From contig OY720344.1 of assembly GCA_963082975.1 (NCBI GenBank), positions 98,185,781 to 98,249,780 on the forward strand: DNA of 64,000 nucleotides, given 5' to 3'. The notes under the pieces were generated by a model. It was not told the origin of the DNA and ran no database searches. It was given only the letters and a program-made list of their open reading frames with translations. Numbering within the stretch: the first letter of the stretch is position 1; every line of letters starts with the position of its first letter. This stretch comes from Labia minor (taxonomy: Eukaryota > Arthropoda > Insecta > Dermaptera > Spongiphoridae). The translations under genes and the position numbers were made by a program. Shown here piece by piece: positions 22,399 through 34,695 of the stretch.

Positions 22399-24449
22399 AT
22401 AGATTGATCGAAAGTTTTCTATCTATAATGAAAAATTATATGCTGGAATATTTTCTCCAGTGAAATTATTCTATGTCATTTATATCTATTCATAATAGGT
22501 AAGCGGATCATAGTTAATCAGTGCACATAGTGCATTTGTCATTTATGTTGATTTACTTTCCCCAGTGAATTCAACTTAGAGTCCATTTATAATTTACATA
22601 ATTCTCTTCATATTTCGATTGAATATTTACTTAATTATAATCAAATTTAGTCATAAATTGATCCATTCCTATGCTTTTAAAGTTATTCTTTAATTTTTTA
22701 AATATTTTATTTTATTTTATTTTTATTTTTTTTTTTTTATTTTTATTCAATGAAATCCAATTTCATAAGATCAAGTTGTTCTATTTATTTTTCACTGATA
22801 AAACAAGATTTAATTTCCTAAATCTCAAATTCAAACGGAGATCATATTGCTTTTGATCTTTACTCCTTTTAAATTGCAATTAAACGAAAGATTGAACAAA
22901 TTTAATTTCAAGTTATTTATAATTTAGTGAATATTCTCTTCACCAATAAAATAACCCATATACAAGCATAATATTTCATCTCATTACTTAAACAGTATAT
23001 ATATATACCAATGATTAGAAAACGATTATGCCTAAGAGTCTTTTTATGTCTTGAAATCTTTCCCTCACTTAATATTTATAAATAATTAATAATAAGATAA
23101 AACACGAAATTTATAAATTTATTAACTTAATAAGACTAAAGTTGACTTTAGTACTTTTAAGATTTCTAGATTTGAAATTAATTATTCTGTTTTCCGTTTT
23201 TGTAATTGTCTAAAAATAATAAGAAAAAACTTAATAACATTTTTAATTTATCGTTCAAAGAGAAAATTCCAAACTCTTTTGAAGCTGTCGCTAAACTTAA
23301 AAAGATGCGTAGGGGTTGATTTATTTTATCATTTTTAAACTTTTTTGTCAGCGAAATATTTAAATGAAATTTAAATAAAAATAATTATTTTTAATTATAT
23401 GATCTTTTTATGTTAATAGAATAATACAATATTTAGTGATGACGAAAAAAGTACTTATTATATATGAATGACAAGGTTTCTATCGAAGGACAGGCTCCTA
23501 AAATGGACTAGCTTAATTTCCCAGTAGATGTAAACATTACGCACATTTTAATAATTAATAAGTGAACCTCGTTTTGCCAAAGGATTGTCATTTTAGTTTT
23601 GAGACATTTCAAGTAGGCAGAATGAAACTGTAATTGAAAGTAAATATTTTAATATTTTTTTCTTCTGATTTGTGTTCTAATTTAAATTCGATCAATTTGT
23701 CATATTCACAATATAAATTTATTTGCCCTAAATTAAGGCTAGTTCATGTTAAGCTCTTGCTAGTTGCCTTAAATAAACAACTGTATCTGCGCACGTTTTC
23801 AAAACAACCGAGTTTCGTAGCAAACGAATTAAAAGAAACAATTGAATAATAATAATAAACAAGTGAATGACAAATCTACGCTAATTATATAAATGTAATT
23901 ATTAAATGAATAATTGATTCACAATTGGATTAGTGGTAATTAACTCACAATTTAAATAAATAATAAATTAATAATAGCATAATAATTATAAATTCTTATT
24001 GTAACGACAAGATCAGGTCTTCAGTTCACATTTGACCCTTGGAGTTGGTGAGAGGAATTACCTAGCCCAATCAAGGAAACCAGACACCTTCATTGCATTA
24101 ACAATTATATATATCCATTAGATTATCCATTGATTTTATCACAAATTTCCTTTAAGTGACCCAACGTTAGTATCCTTCCTCTCTCTCTATATATAGTATC
24201 TATATTGTAATAATTGAAATTTGTAGAATTACTCAATTCAATCGAGTTGACTGAGCGTCCATCCATTCAGACAATAGAATTATATGCTTCATGGAATTCA
24301 GTTAATCGACACTCTGATTGATTGATATAATAAGACCCTTCTTGTCTTATGATGAGATAGGATTATTACTATTTATCATATAACAAATTGAACATAGTAA
24401 AAAATAATTATGCAAATTTAATTGAATTTCTTTAAAAGTAATATAGTAT
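22399..24449. other. AT-rich non-coding, nothing recognised
   Basis: Several short ORFs (for example 23634-23849, 71 codons) have AT-driven composition and no domain. The segment at 24000-24110 is a little more complex but matches nothing else here. Confidence 0.5.
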
Positions 24450-24695
24450 TCTATGAAAGGACACCACCTATTAAGTTGTATAACGGTCCCTCTCCATCTT
24501 TATCTTAATTTTCTTGAAAGAACTTGGCTAATTTTTATTTCAAAAAGCATTCCAATTTTTGGGTGGACCTCGTTACTACAGACTCCAGCTAGAGAGAAAT
24601 TCCCTTGCCAGGCCTGGGAATAAACCCGGGATCTCGAGAGTGAAAGACAGGCATTCTCCCAAGGGGGGCCCCAACTGCGAGGTGTCTTATGTAAT
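24450..24695 (-). repeat. tRNA-derived SINE (family S), nearly complete
   Basis: On the minus strand a tRNA-like head includes 'gcctgtctttcactctcgag' and then box B-like GGGTTTATTCCC, resembling an Asp/Glu-type tRNA. The family body follows ('cctggcaagggaatttctc', 'tagctggagtctgtagta'), ending at the 3' segment whose plus-strand form is 'ttctatgaaaggacaccacc'. Box B is degenerate. The minus-strand 66-codon frame here is SINE sequence. Confidence 0.8.
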
Positions 24696-24699
24696 CTCA

Positions 24700-25240
24700 T
24701 TAAAATATAAAAATTTGTAGATATATAATTTTTGTTTATATACTATATTAAAGTCCTTAAAACGGTTTTAATAAAATCCAAAGAGTTTTTGACGATAAAA
24801 ATTGATCTGAATTGTATTTTCTTGGAATTAAAAAGAATTATCAATAAATATCAAAGAATACTAAAATCCTATTTTAATATCATATTTTAACTAGAATATT
24901 AAATAACCGTGAACTAATAATTTAATTAAATATAAATTAAATATTATTATAAATTTTAGAATCATAATTTATTTATATTATTTAGAAATTAAAATTATTT
25001 TTTCTTTATTTTATATAATTTTTAAAATTTATCTTAATATTTTTGCAGAATTCATACAAACACTTCTTTACTGAGCCAGATGCATCCTAATTTATATTCA
25101 CTTCTAATTTTTGAAGATTTTATTTAGAATGAACTTCTCGCGCGTCACACCCTGAATTTGTCTAATTTATTTTCCATAAAATTTTCATCAATCTTTTTTT
25201 ATTATTATATATATAGTCATGGAAAATTATAAACGAGAGT
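24700..25240. other. AT-rich non-coding, nothing recognised
   Basis: Only A/T tracts and one CpG-containing dot at 25138-25150. Confidence 0.5.
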
Positions 25241-25640
25241 GCTGACTACAGTAGAGCAATTATATTCTAGTTATGTTCAATGAGGACCCCTTTACAGTCC
25301 CTTTTTGAGCGGTGATATTTTGTATTATTTATTCATCTATTTATTTATTTATTGTATTTATTTATTGGTTAATTATTGAATGGATTGTTTTTGGTCTAAA
25401 AGGAAAGATTCTTTCCAAGTGATCTAACAGGGGTGTATTGAGTCTGACACAATGGAATCGGTCAGTAGTCAGTAAACTACTGTGTACCTGGCTGTGCCCC
25501 GGCGAAGAAGATGAAATTCTCCCTGTAGGGATTGCTTGGGGAAGAATGAAATTTATCTTGTACGATGGATATTTTCGTTAAGGCACAAATGGCCGTAGTA
25601 GCTGAAGTGCCTCGTTCTTCAAATAATAATAAAAATATAA
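25241..25640 (+). repeat. Candidate retroposon with (AAT)n tail, unclassified
   Basis: Complex sequence ('gagtgctgactacagtagag', 'ctgtgccccggcgaagaag', 'ggccgtagtagctgaagtg') in two blocks separated by an AT-rich stretch, ending in AAATAATAATAAAAA. A complex body ending in a short microsatellite is typical of SINEs or LINE 3' ends. No RNA polymerase III box was found and there is no second copy here. Confidence 0.35.
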
Positions 25641-26208
25641 AAATTTTTATAAGTTTAAATAAATATGCATTTAATGATGACTAAATAATTTTAGTACTAG
25701 TCAAAAGAAATTTATATAAATAAAAAAATAAATAATATAGGTATATTTATATGTAATTTATTACTTAATCAAATCGAATAGAAATGATATATTTTTAAAA
25801 AAAATTTTCATGATATTATATAACTAAAATTCTTTAAATTTTAAAAATATTTCAGGAAATAATACCAACATCATAAACATGATTTTTAAATATTTAAGTA
25901 ATTTTCATTTATAAAATTGAATTATGAGAACAAATAAATAAATATCGTATATCAAGTAAAAAATTATAAAAATGCATTTTACAAAGTTAAATTCTTAAAG
26001 AAATATTTTTTTTAAATTCATTATAGAAATTATTATATTTTGAAAAAAATATTGACTGAATTTTAACTTACCAACTCATTGATGTTGAAGAGTTATAATG
26101 GATTCGAGAGTAAGAAATTGGATTCCAAATTTATCGGAAGAGATTTAAAAGGAGCGTTGTGATAGATTGTAATGATATTAGAAATAATATATAGAATATT
26201 AAAAATTG

Positions 26209-26245
<37 letters not shown>

Positions 26246-26690
26246 TATAAATTTCTTTTTATAATAATTGAATATAAACAGGATAGAATAATTCTTTTCT
26301 TAATATTTTACAGAAAATTAATAAAATAATCTAATAATATAATACTAAGATCTTAAAGATGATATTCATTTAAAATAATATTTAAATAAATATATTTAAA
26401 TTAAATTCAATCTTATGGATGATTTTTTAATGTTTAAATAATTTTCATTTAATTTTTAATAAAATTGAATTAATGAGATCTTTAATAGAACCGATAAAAT
26501 ATTTAAGCTTAATTTTATTCAAAAATGTATAAAATGTATAAATATAAATTAGTATATAAGTAAAAAGGTTATATAAATTCATTTAATAAAATTTAATTAT
26601 TAATGAAATATTTTTTTTTAAGTTCACTAATCTTCGATTTAATTAATAAAAATAAATACATTTTTAATTAATTCTTGATTAGCAAATGAT
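25641..26690. other. AT-rich non-coding with (TA)n at 26210-26245
   Basis: Nothing else recognised. Confidence 0.55.
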
Positions 26691-26694
26691 TGAG

Positions 26695-26855
26695 GGATGA
26701 TTTCGATCGACAGGTCGCTCAGCGTCTTCCCCTCTCCACAATGAATGGGAACTGAATACGCTCGAGTCGCCCGGCAGCCGGGAGGAGGTGAGGCCAGGCG
26801 CAAGAGGGTAAAGGAGAGGGGCGAGAAGGGTCAAGCGGAGGTGTGAGCGCTTTTC
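26695..26855. other. CpG/GC-rich island, unidentified
   Basis: About 160 bp with many CpGs and a purine-rich plus strand. It contains a perfect CCCGG/CCGGG stem with CAG loop (26770-26782). Neither strand gives a convincing frame. In such an AT-rich genome it could be a promoter-proximal or 5'-UTR exon, or the end of an unknown element. Confidence 0.35.
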
Positions 26856-27267
26856 TACAATTTTCTACATATTAAAAATCATATCAATAAAATAAAAACA
26901 CAATAATTATTTTTTTATGATTATAATAGTGTTTTTGAATTGATCTTAAATCAAATCGATGAATATTCACTTATTCAAAGATCTTTATGAAAAATTTATA
27001 AAATGTATAAATATGGTGTATTATAAATATATACCATATTGATATTGATATGAAATATATATAAATAAAAAATAAAACATTTATTTGAATTTGTTTAACT
27101 TAATTAAATCAAAAAATTCAAAAATATATTTTCACAGAAAATTCTTTAAACATATACATTTTTCAGTTTTTTTTTTCTTCTAAATTTCTATGATATCGGA
27201 CAATAGGTTTAAATCTTTTAAAAATTGAACAATTTTCATCCTATCACCATGTTTTTTTCAAAATATA

Positions 27268-28133
27268 AAGGGTGTTCGGGATAAATTTGACAGTTTCGTA
27301 AAGAAAGAGAAAATCTTCTTTGTATAAATTAAATGAATTAATAAAAAAAAAAATTACAGGCAGAGTAAATGACAATACTATCAACAAGATAGAAGATAGA
27401 TAGAATAACCACCATTAGCATCGCTCACAGCTTCAATCCGGCTTCGGAACCTCGAACAAGCTGATGCTACAGTCTCTCCGGGAAGGGCCTCAAAAACTGT
27501 TTAAATTTTACCATTAACTGGGCTTTTGTATTACTGGATGTACGATTGATGTCTTTTCAACTTCGCCCCATACATAATAATCTATGGGGAGTTAGGAGGC
27601 CAAACATTTGGACTGGTGAAATCGTAGAAATTTTCAGATAACCATTTTCTGTGAGCAGCTGACCATTGCGGCTCTTGTATGAGTTGTAGCAAAGGTTTTC
27701 ATTGAGTGCAAACTTCATTTTAGAGACTGTAACTTTCATTTCATGTGACAAAGCCCGAATTTTAATGCCAAGGTTCTTCAACACCTGTTCCTGCAGATTT
27801 GCAAGAAATTCTGCTGTACGAACGCAATCAGATCGTCTGCTAGGGATCTTCTTCTTTAACATCCTCGTAGTCACCATTGCAAGTCTCTAGTTTATGCCTG
27901 AATGTTTTTACTGTGTTCAGGGAGCATTGGACAACAGTCATAATATCATTATTTTGATGACCGGCGCGTATCATCATGATGCAAGTTATTCTCTTCCATG
28001 ATTCAGGTGACTTCCAACCTTGAATAAAGAATGGTCCAAACTTTTAAATGAGTAGTAGTTTGTTTTAATACCAATAACCTACTGAAAAATATAATCAATT
28101 ATAAATATGTCAAATTTATTCCGAACCTCCTGA
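27268..28133 (-). mobile_element. Tc1/mariner-superfamily element, internally deleted
   Basis: The left terminus 'gtgttcgggataaatttgac' and the reverse complement of the right terminus 'ggttcggaataaatttgac' are inverted repeats of about 23 bp. TA precedes the left end (27266-27267). The minus strand carries a broken transposase. Confidence 0.85.
27360..27960 (-). pseudogene. Broken Tc1/mariner-type transposase
   Basis: The minus-strand frame at 27557-27877 (106 codons) contains SDCVRTAEFLANLQEQVL, then 'IRALSHEMKVTVSKMKFAL', then 'YNSYKSRNGQLL'. This is the DNA-binding half of bmmar-like mariner transposases (compare the known pattern RTPEF...R.IA..L.VS..TIR..). Immediately afterwards, in another frame near 27540-27590, 'PIDYYVWGEVEK' represents the SPDLNPLDYYVWG motif of the C-terminal half. 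The catalytic middle has been deleted. Family identity is from memory of conserved motifs, not a search. Confidence 0.8.
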
Positions 28134-30392
28134 ATTAAGTTCAATGATGAACTTAAAAAAGAAAATATTTCAATAAAACTAAATTTTATAAAATGCATTT
28201 GAACGTTTTTGGTGTTAAAAATAAAATATAGAGTGAATAAAAACATATGTGAGATTATTCTCTCTTATAGACATTATTATTATTTATTTATTATTAATAT
28301 TATTCCTAAAGATAGACAATTGATTCAATTAAATAATAATAATAATAATTTTAGACATGTAAAAGAAGTTACTTCACATTAAATTAATTATTCAGTGGTT
28401 TGAATTCTAAATAGAAGCACTTTTAATAAATTTAACCTTTCTAATAATTGGTCAGTAATTGTGAATGGCAATTGATATTAATAGAAAATGGACTAAATAT
28501 TCAATTTGTATAAAGAATCTTTCATTTGAATTTTCAATTTATCTTAAAAATACATAGTTAAATAAATAGGTTTTTTTAATCTTTCTATTATGGAACGATT
28601 TAAAAATGTAAAGATAAAAACAGCATATTTAACGAGTAGAACAATTTGCGCGATAAAAGAATGTAATTAAATAATTAAATCAAGTTCTTTGTGTAAAAAT
28701 AAACAAAATATTTTTGAAATTTTCAAAGGATAAAATTAAATGAACCTTTTATTCTGAAAAAAAAAATGAATTTTTTTAATTACATATAAAATGTATTAAA
28801 TTTCTGCGTAAAGAAAATATTTTATTATTACACATTAGCAATTATTATCATATTTTAAAATAAGTCCGTATTTTAAAGTAAGTGTCTTTTGACTTAAATA
28901 GGGGACAGCTAAATTTCTTAACAGAGAGCATTCTCTTGATTATACGCAAACAGATAATAGTCTCTGGGAGCCAGGGTTGGGGTGTGAGGTGGATGGGGAA
29001 ACAATTTATGGAATTTCTTTGTTTTATAAATATCAAAAATTGAATCTCTAAAATTGTATAGCAAATTAATCGTCTGATTGCTGTCAAATTTTAATACGTA
29101 TTATTTGATAAATGGCTGATTCGAGAAACATCTGATAACACTTATGAAATCTATCAATACAATTAAATTAATAAAAAAACATTAATAATAATTATATATT
29201 ATTATCTATTCTATATTAATAATTAAATATAATATTATATATTATACATATAAATAAATGTATAAGTATTTTTTTCTAATTTTCTAATCATGAGTAATTT
29301 CTCCTAATCCTTTTGTTCTCCTTAACAGATGTCCATAAAATCCATTTAAATTATAGTCGCTTCCCTGACAGAGTTTCAAATAAAATTAAATCAATAATCC
29401 ATCCAAAAGCCACATTCATAAAGGATGCTTGCTTTGTATTCAAAATGAAAACACATCGAAGTGCTTCAGAAAGGAGTTACTTAGGTTAAGTTGCAGAATT
29501 TAGAATTGATCGAATCCATTCTAAGATAATGAGAACCCTTTGAAACCAATTCCAAGGGTAACACGATACAACGCCCTTCAATAGATATTTTATAATATAA
29601 TAATTCTCTTCAATTTAAGATTAGAAGGGACAATTATTGCATATAATCCCATTAAGGTTATTCTTTAGGAATAAAGGATATGAAAGAATCGGGATAAAAT
29701 ATTAAGTAAATACATATTTATAAAAATTCATCATTTAGCATCTTTTTATAACGTTTGTCTCAACTTCACTTGGCGTCTGTCTGTCTGTCTCTCTGTCTGT
29801 ATGTCTGTTCGCTCTTTTGACAAATTGAAATCGATTTTTCATCATCTTAATGTTGAGAGAGACTTTTAAAATTTTTTATAGATATTTCAATCGATCTCTA
29901 GAAGATATAGAATAAATATAATTGAATTATAATTAATTAATTGTAATTAATTAGCGATTAATTACTTTTAGAAACTAAGTCCTTTTGTATTGCTCCGATT
30001 AATTTTTTTTAACGGATTCTTAAGCATAAATATTGATTTCAAGAAAGATTTCCATTCTGAACGTATTTAAAAATTTTTTATAGCATTAAAATTAATGATG
30101 AATTTTTATTAATCAGTTGTATCGCCAATGAGGGGGGTTCATCTTTTCTATTTCTCTTGTTATATTAAATAAATTTATCAAATTAAAATGGCACTAAAAA
30201 GAATAAAATAAGATAAATATAAAATTTTTTTTATAAAATAACGTTTTTCCAATGGACTAAAAAGAATAAAATAATTTTTCTATAAACCTGACAAAGTTTA
30301 TGGATGAACTGCTTCATATTCAACTAAAAAGGTTGGGCGCTTTTAGTTTTAATTTTATTTCTATGCAATTAACTTCCTTTATAGAGCTCTAA

Positions 30393-30428
<36 letters not shown>
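28134..30428. other. AT-rich non-coding; CTGT microsatellite at 29777-29812
   Basis: The (CTGT)n tract followed by 'gacaaattgaaatcgattt' resembles the microsatellite-plus-'gatttt' dialect of families A-C, but no termini were found. The 79-codon frame at 28848-29087 has no support. Confidence 0.5.
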
Positions 30429-30431
<3 letters not shown>

Positions 30432-31095
30432 CTATCCCCCGATTTACACGGTACTTGTTTTACACGTTTTCGCTTTTACACGGTTTTCCAATAAGTTTTT
30501 TTTTGTTTTTATCGCACTCTACTAAATGCTACTATGTTTGAACACGTGCGCTGTGTACACATCTCACGGGGAATCCCGAGCTTATGTGCTGACTTGCTGC
30601 ACATACACACTGTGTCTGTATTTCTTCGCATAAAATTAAAGTTTTATCTAGCAATTGTTAATAACCGATTTTATTACCACCTCTCAGAATGTAAATATTT
30701 CTGCTTCAAACATCGAATCGGCACAAATAACTTCAAGTGATGAAAGTGAATTCCAACCTTCGATTCCGAAAAAAAGAATGAGAGTAATTTCTGATAGTGA
30801 TGAAGGATAATAAAACACCTTTGGTTTTATTTTTTGTTCTTCTGTTTAATGTATTGTAATTAAATAAAAAAACAGTGTTTCCGTAATATATTACATATTT
30901 TAACCTGTCAATGCATTTTATTTTTATTTCGGTGTACACCTAAAAATATTGAAAATAATCACAACTGTTAAATAGCAAAATTATGCATTTTCTGCAAGCT
31001 TTTCGATTTACACGGTTTTGACTTGAAAATTTTTAATTTTCGATTTACACATTTTTCTCAGGAACGTATCTACCGTGTAAATCGGGGGATAAGTG
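30429..31095 (+). mobile_element. Tigger/pogo-like element, internally deleted
   Basis: Perfect-looking TIRs: left CACCTATCCCCCGATTTACA then CGGTA; right, inverted, CACTTATCCCCCGATTTACA then CGGTA. TA flanks at 30427-30428 and 31096-31097. Subterminal 'ttttacacg' and 'gatttacacgg' repeats are typical of Tigger ends. 667 bp, far below the ~2.5 kb of an autonomous element. Confidence 0.85.
30690..30810 (+). pseudogene. C-terminal remnant of Tigger-like transposase
   Basis: Reads ITSSDESEFQPSIPKKR then MRVISDSDEG and stop (ends about 30810). This is an acidic Ser/Asp-rich tail with a basic patch, as at the end of Tigger/jerky-type transposases. The DDE domain is absent. Confidence 0.6.
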
Positions 31096-31097
31096 TA

Positions 31098-32415
31098 TAT
31101 ACTAAGATACATACCACACTAAAACACTTAATTAACAAGTAAAACTATTTCTTTTCTCACCATGTGGCGCCTTTTTGAAGTAAATTTATAGATTGATTTA
31201 ACTAAAAAAACACTATTGACATTATATATTATAAATTTTTTTTTGGAAAAACAGTTAACTTTTAAAATTGAAGAAAATCTATTTAAGCAATTTAAGTATA
31301 ATGTTTTTTAAAGTAAGAATGTTGAATTTAAATACATATATAGAAAAAGTAGATATAAAAGAATTTTCTCACAATATTAATATCTTTGTATGTATTTTAA
31401 AAATAGTCATTATTCATCAGATCATAATACATAGTACTACGTTTGTTGAATTCCTGTATTTTTTTTTTTGTTTTTTGTTTTTATATATTTTATATTATTG
31501 TTGTTCATATACCGTTTTGAAATTTAACGACTACGAGGGGATAAAATATAAATGAATATAAAAAAAAAGTTTCCACCGAGTTAGCCTGGGGACAAACTTG
31601 TCAAAACCTAACAGCTGTTTCAAATACGACCTCAAGCACACGCACTCATTCAGGTTGGCAAGGGGAATATCTAAAATACAACAGAATGAAAAAAACCTCG
31701 TCAGCCCTTTCATTAATCTCAGATAGTAAAAGGGCTGGATACTAATTTCTCTTTTTTTTATGACACACCAATTAATACTGTCTAGAAAGAGAGGGAGAGA
31801 GAGAGAGAGAGAAAGATGGAAAAGAGGACACTATCAAAAATCAATTTATAATGAGATTACACGTAAAAATTAACGAAGAAACAAATTTCATTGATTTTAT
31901 GTCTTTCAAGTTGATTCTTATTAGAAAAGAAAAGCAATAAAAGTAATATATGTATATATATATAGGACTTTATGTATTATATATAATTCAAGTACAATGA
32001 AAGATCTTATAGGGAAGAAAAGGAATAAAATAACAGAAAATAAAATTTCAAATTGTTTTAAATGTGACTTTCCTGTGGTTGAAATGTAAAAGTAAGTGAT
32101 CCTTTATTTAATGGCTTTTTTCGTACATTAAGACAAGTTCTCTGAAGGCATTCATTGGCGCTTTGACAAATTAAATTAAATTGCCATGTTTCTGTAGAAT
32201 CAAGGATTGAAAACATGCTCCTTAAAACTATTATAGGTATAACATCATATGGGTTTCGATTAGGTACTTTCAATTCTAACCAGTCCAATTGAAAAATTTA
32301 TTGTAAGTAAATTTCAAAATTTGAATTTATATTATATTGTAAGTAATTATTTTAAGATTAGTGAATATATATTTTCGTTATGGATTATTTAATCTTTAAA
32401 AGGTGCGGTATAATC
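31098..32415. other. Non-coding; (GA)n at 31789-31813
   Basis: AT-rich. Frames at 31268-31555, 31531-31713 and 32058-32288 lack domains. The last (76 codons, minus) has less biased composition but nothing recognisable. Confidence 0.45.
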
Positions 32416-32423
32416 AGCTAAAT

Positions 32424-32652
32424 TAGAGGTTCCCAAACATTCCCAACCCTTTCCATAAAATTTTCCTTTTTTTAGAGCCATATTGAATTATATGAAGAAT
32501 TATAATGTTTACTTACATTAAAATAGTAAATAGGTACTATCAGTGTATGTTTAGATCCACTATCACCCCTATTTTCACATTATGGACCCCCAAATTTTTT
32601 TTTGCTGACATAGACCCCTAGGGTTCGATATAGACCACTTTGGGAATCACTG
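32424..32652. mobile_element. hAT MITE with TSD AGCTAAAT
   Basis: Exact 8-bp duplication AGCTAAAT at 32416-32423 and 32653-32660. Left end 'tagaggttcccaaac', right end inverse 'cagtgattcccaaag'. 229 bp, no coding. The central TA of the duplication fits the Buster subgroup. Confidence 0.9.
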
Positions 32653-33035
32653 AGCTAAATGATTTTCTCTTGAAGTATTTTTTTTTAGATTAAAAAAAAT
32701 GTTTTAAAATTTAAATATTATAATATTTTTAAAATATTGTTTATGTAAACATTAATATAACATTAATATAATAGCTATTTTACACAATAATGGTTAAATA
32801 ATGGTTGAATCACAGAAGAAATATGAAGATTTCTTTCAGAGAATGATTGACGATGAAACCAAGAAGAGAAAATTAGGAGAGAATTGAAATTAGATGGTAC
32901 TGGCGCGGGTATAGTCGGAGAATTGTTCAAAAATTTATTCGAATTGGGTAGAATTAGTTAGTTAAACAATATTTCTTTTATATATTTATGATTTTTTAAG
33001 AAAATTAGATATTTAACTGAGTTAATAGGTTATTT

Positions 33036-33277
33036 CAGCGTTTCCCAACCTTTCAGTATTCGTGACTCAATTTTCAATTATAATTTTAATCGACTCCTCC
33101 CCTCTATTAAAATAAAATGTATATTGAACATTTTCGATTATGTTTTTAAATTTTTTTTAACTAACAGCCAAAACAAGACTTCTTTCAGTCAGTTAATCAA
33201 TTTTTTTAAATAATGGTCTTTTATGGGTAATCTCGCGCCCCTCTAGGAGGGTGCGCCCCACAGATTAAGAATCTCTG
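33036..33277. mobile_element. hAT MITE, older copy
   Basis: Ends 'cagcgtttcccaacctttc' and inverse 'cagagattcttaatctg'. It contains 'cgcgcccctctaggaggg', as in the 34.5-kb copy. Flanking octamers ggttattt / atctactt share only four bases but both keep the central TA, so the target duplication has decayed. 242 bp. Confidence 0.75.
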
Positions 33278-34459
33278 ATCTACTTTAAAAACAATTATCA
33301 ACTTTCATAAAATTTGAGAAAATATGAATAAGTGTGCATTAACTATCATAATATAAAAAATTGAAAATAATAAAGTCAAATTTAAAGTATATCACATATT
33401 AATAATTTATAATTTTTATAAATAAAAAATATTTGTTTATATACAATATATTGCCTATAAACTCTCTATTATGGCAAATTAATAGTTTTTTTATTTTTAT
33501 TTATTAATAAAATTAATTTAATGTTATACTTACATAAATATATAATAAAATCTGTATTATAGGATCTTATGTAAATTATAATTGAATAAAAATATGTTCC
33601 ATTTAATATACTTAAATTAATGATATCACAAGCTTTATAAAATGATCAAATAAAATATGTTTAGCCTGTTTGTTTAAAATAATACATTACGATTTGATTT
33701 GAGAAAAGGATTTTCAAGATTTAACACATTAATTTATTATAAAAGGGAGGAGAGAGAAGTTGTATTACAATCTGTCAGAACCAGCAAACCTATTGCATTA
33801 TGTATATTCACAAAATAAATAAAGCAAACAGATGAAAAATAGGAGATGGTAACCAAACATTATTAAAAATTTGACTAAAGAAAAACAAAAAATTGAGAAA
33901 ACAGAATAAATATTTATAGACAAAAATTATAAAAATTTTAATTGTAAGAGCAATCTTAATTTATCAATTTTTTTTTTATTAAATATTTAGAATTATTAAT
34001 TGTATATTATGACAAGATTTGAGAAAGGAAAACAAAAACAAAACTTTTATTTTATGATTTATATCAGTTATCTTACAATGCATACAATATACATAGATAA
34101 TAAACTAAAGTTGCAGAAGAACGAAAGTCCCGCATTACACGTCTCGTATTTTTATGATAGCTCTGCTTTCTATGTAATAAATATTTAATGGAATTTTACA
34201 TGTCATCATAAAATACAATTATCATCGATTAGGTATCTTAAAATAGCAAATGAGGTGAGAGACTTTTATTTTCATAATAGATTTTGTATGTCAACATTTT
34301 TTTATTTTATTTTTTCGCTTGCCATCTTTAAGATTCAATTTTGTAAAATTAACCAAGAAAAAAGAAAAAAAAAACATTAATTAATTAATCAATAAAGATT
34401 TTTGTCAAGAAAAAAATTATTGATTTATTGATTCATTTTAAAATTTTGTTTTATCTTTT
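33278..34459. other. AT-rich non-coding, nothing recognised
   Basis: Long A/T stretches. A 62-codon frame at 34000-34188 has no support. Confidence 0.5.
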
Positions 34460-34467
34460 GTGTATGT

Positions 34468-34687
34468 CATGTTTCACGGCCCAATTTTCAATCATAATTT
34501 TCATCGCGCCCCCCCCCCCCCCCCTCCCCACCGCATACAATAAATTGAAAACATTTTACCTTTTTTTTTTAGAACCATATTGAAAAAAAATCGGAAATGT
34601 TGTTGGATATGGTCCCCCCCCCATTAGTTTGCTCGCGCCCCCCGTTAGTGTGCCAGGGGGGCTCGCCCCACAGGTTGAGAATCACTG
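34468..34687. mobile_element. hAT MITE with TSD GTGTATGT and poly-C run
   Basis: Exact 8-bp duplication GTGTATGT at 34460-34467 and 34688-34695. The right end is inverse CAGTGATTCTCAACCTGTGG; the left end is decayed ('catgtttcacggccc'). An 18-base C run interrupts the left third. 220 bp. Confidence 0.88.
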
Positions 34688-34695
34688 GTGTATGT

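Noticed and set aside
31268-31555. 95-codon frame with hydrophobic stretch
   Set aside because: Composition is what random AT-rich DNA gives (Phe/Ile/Tyr/Lys); no homologous motif.
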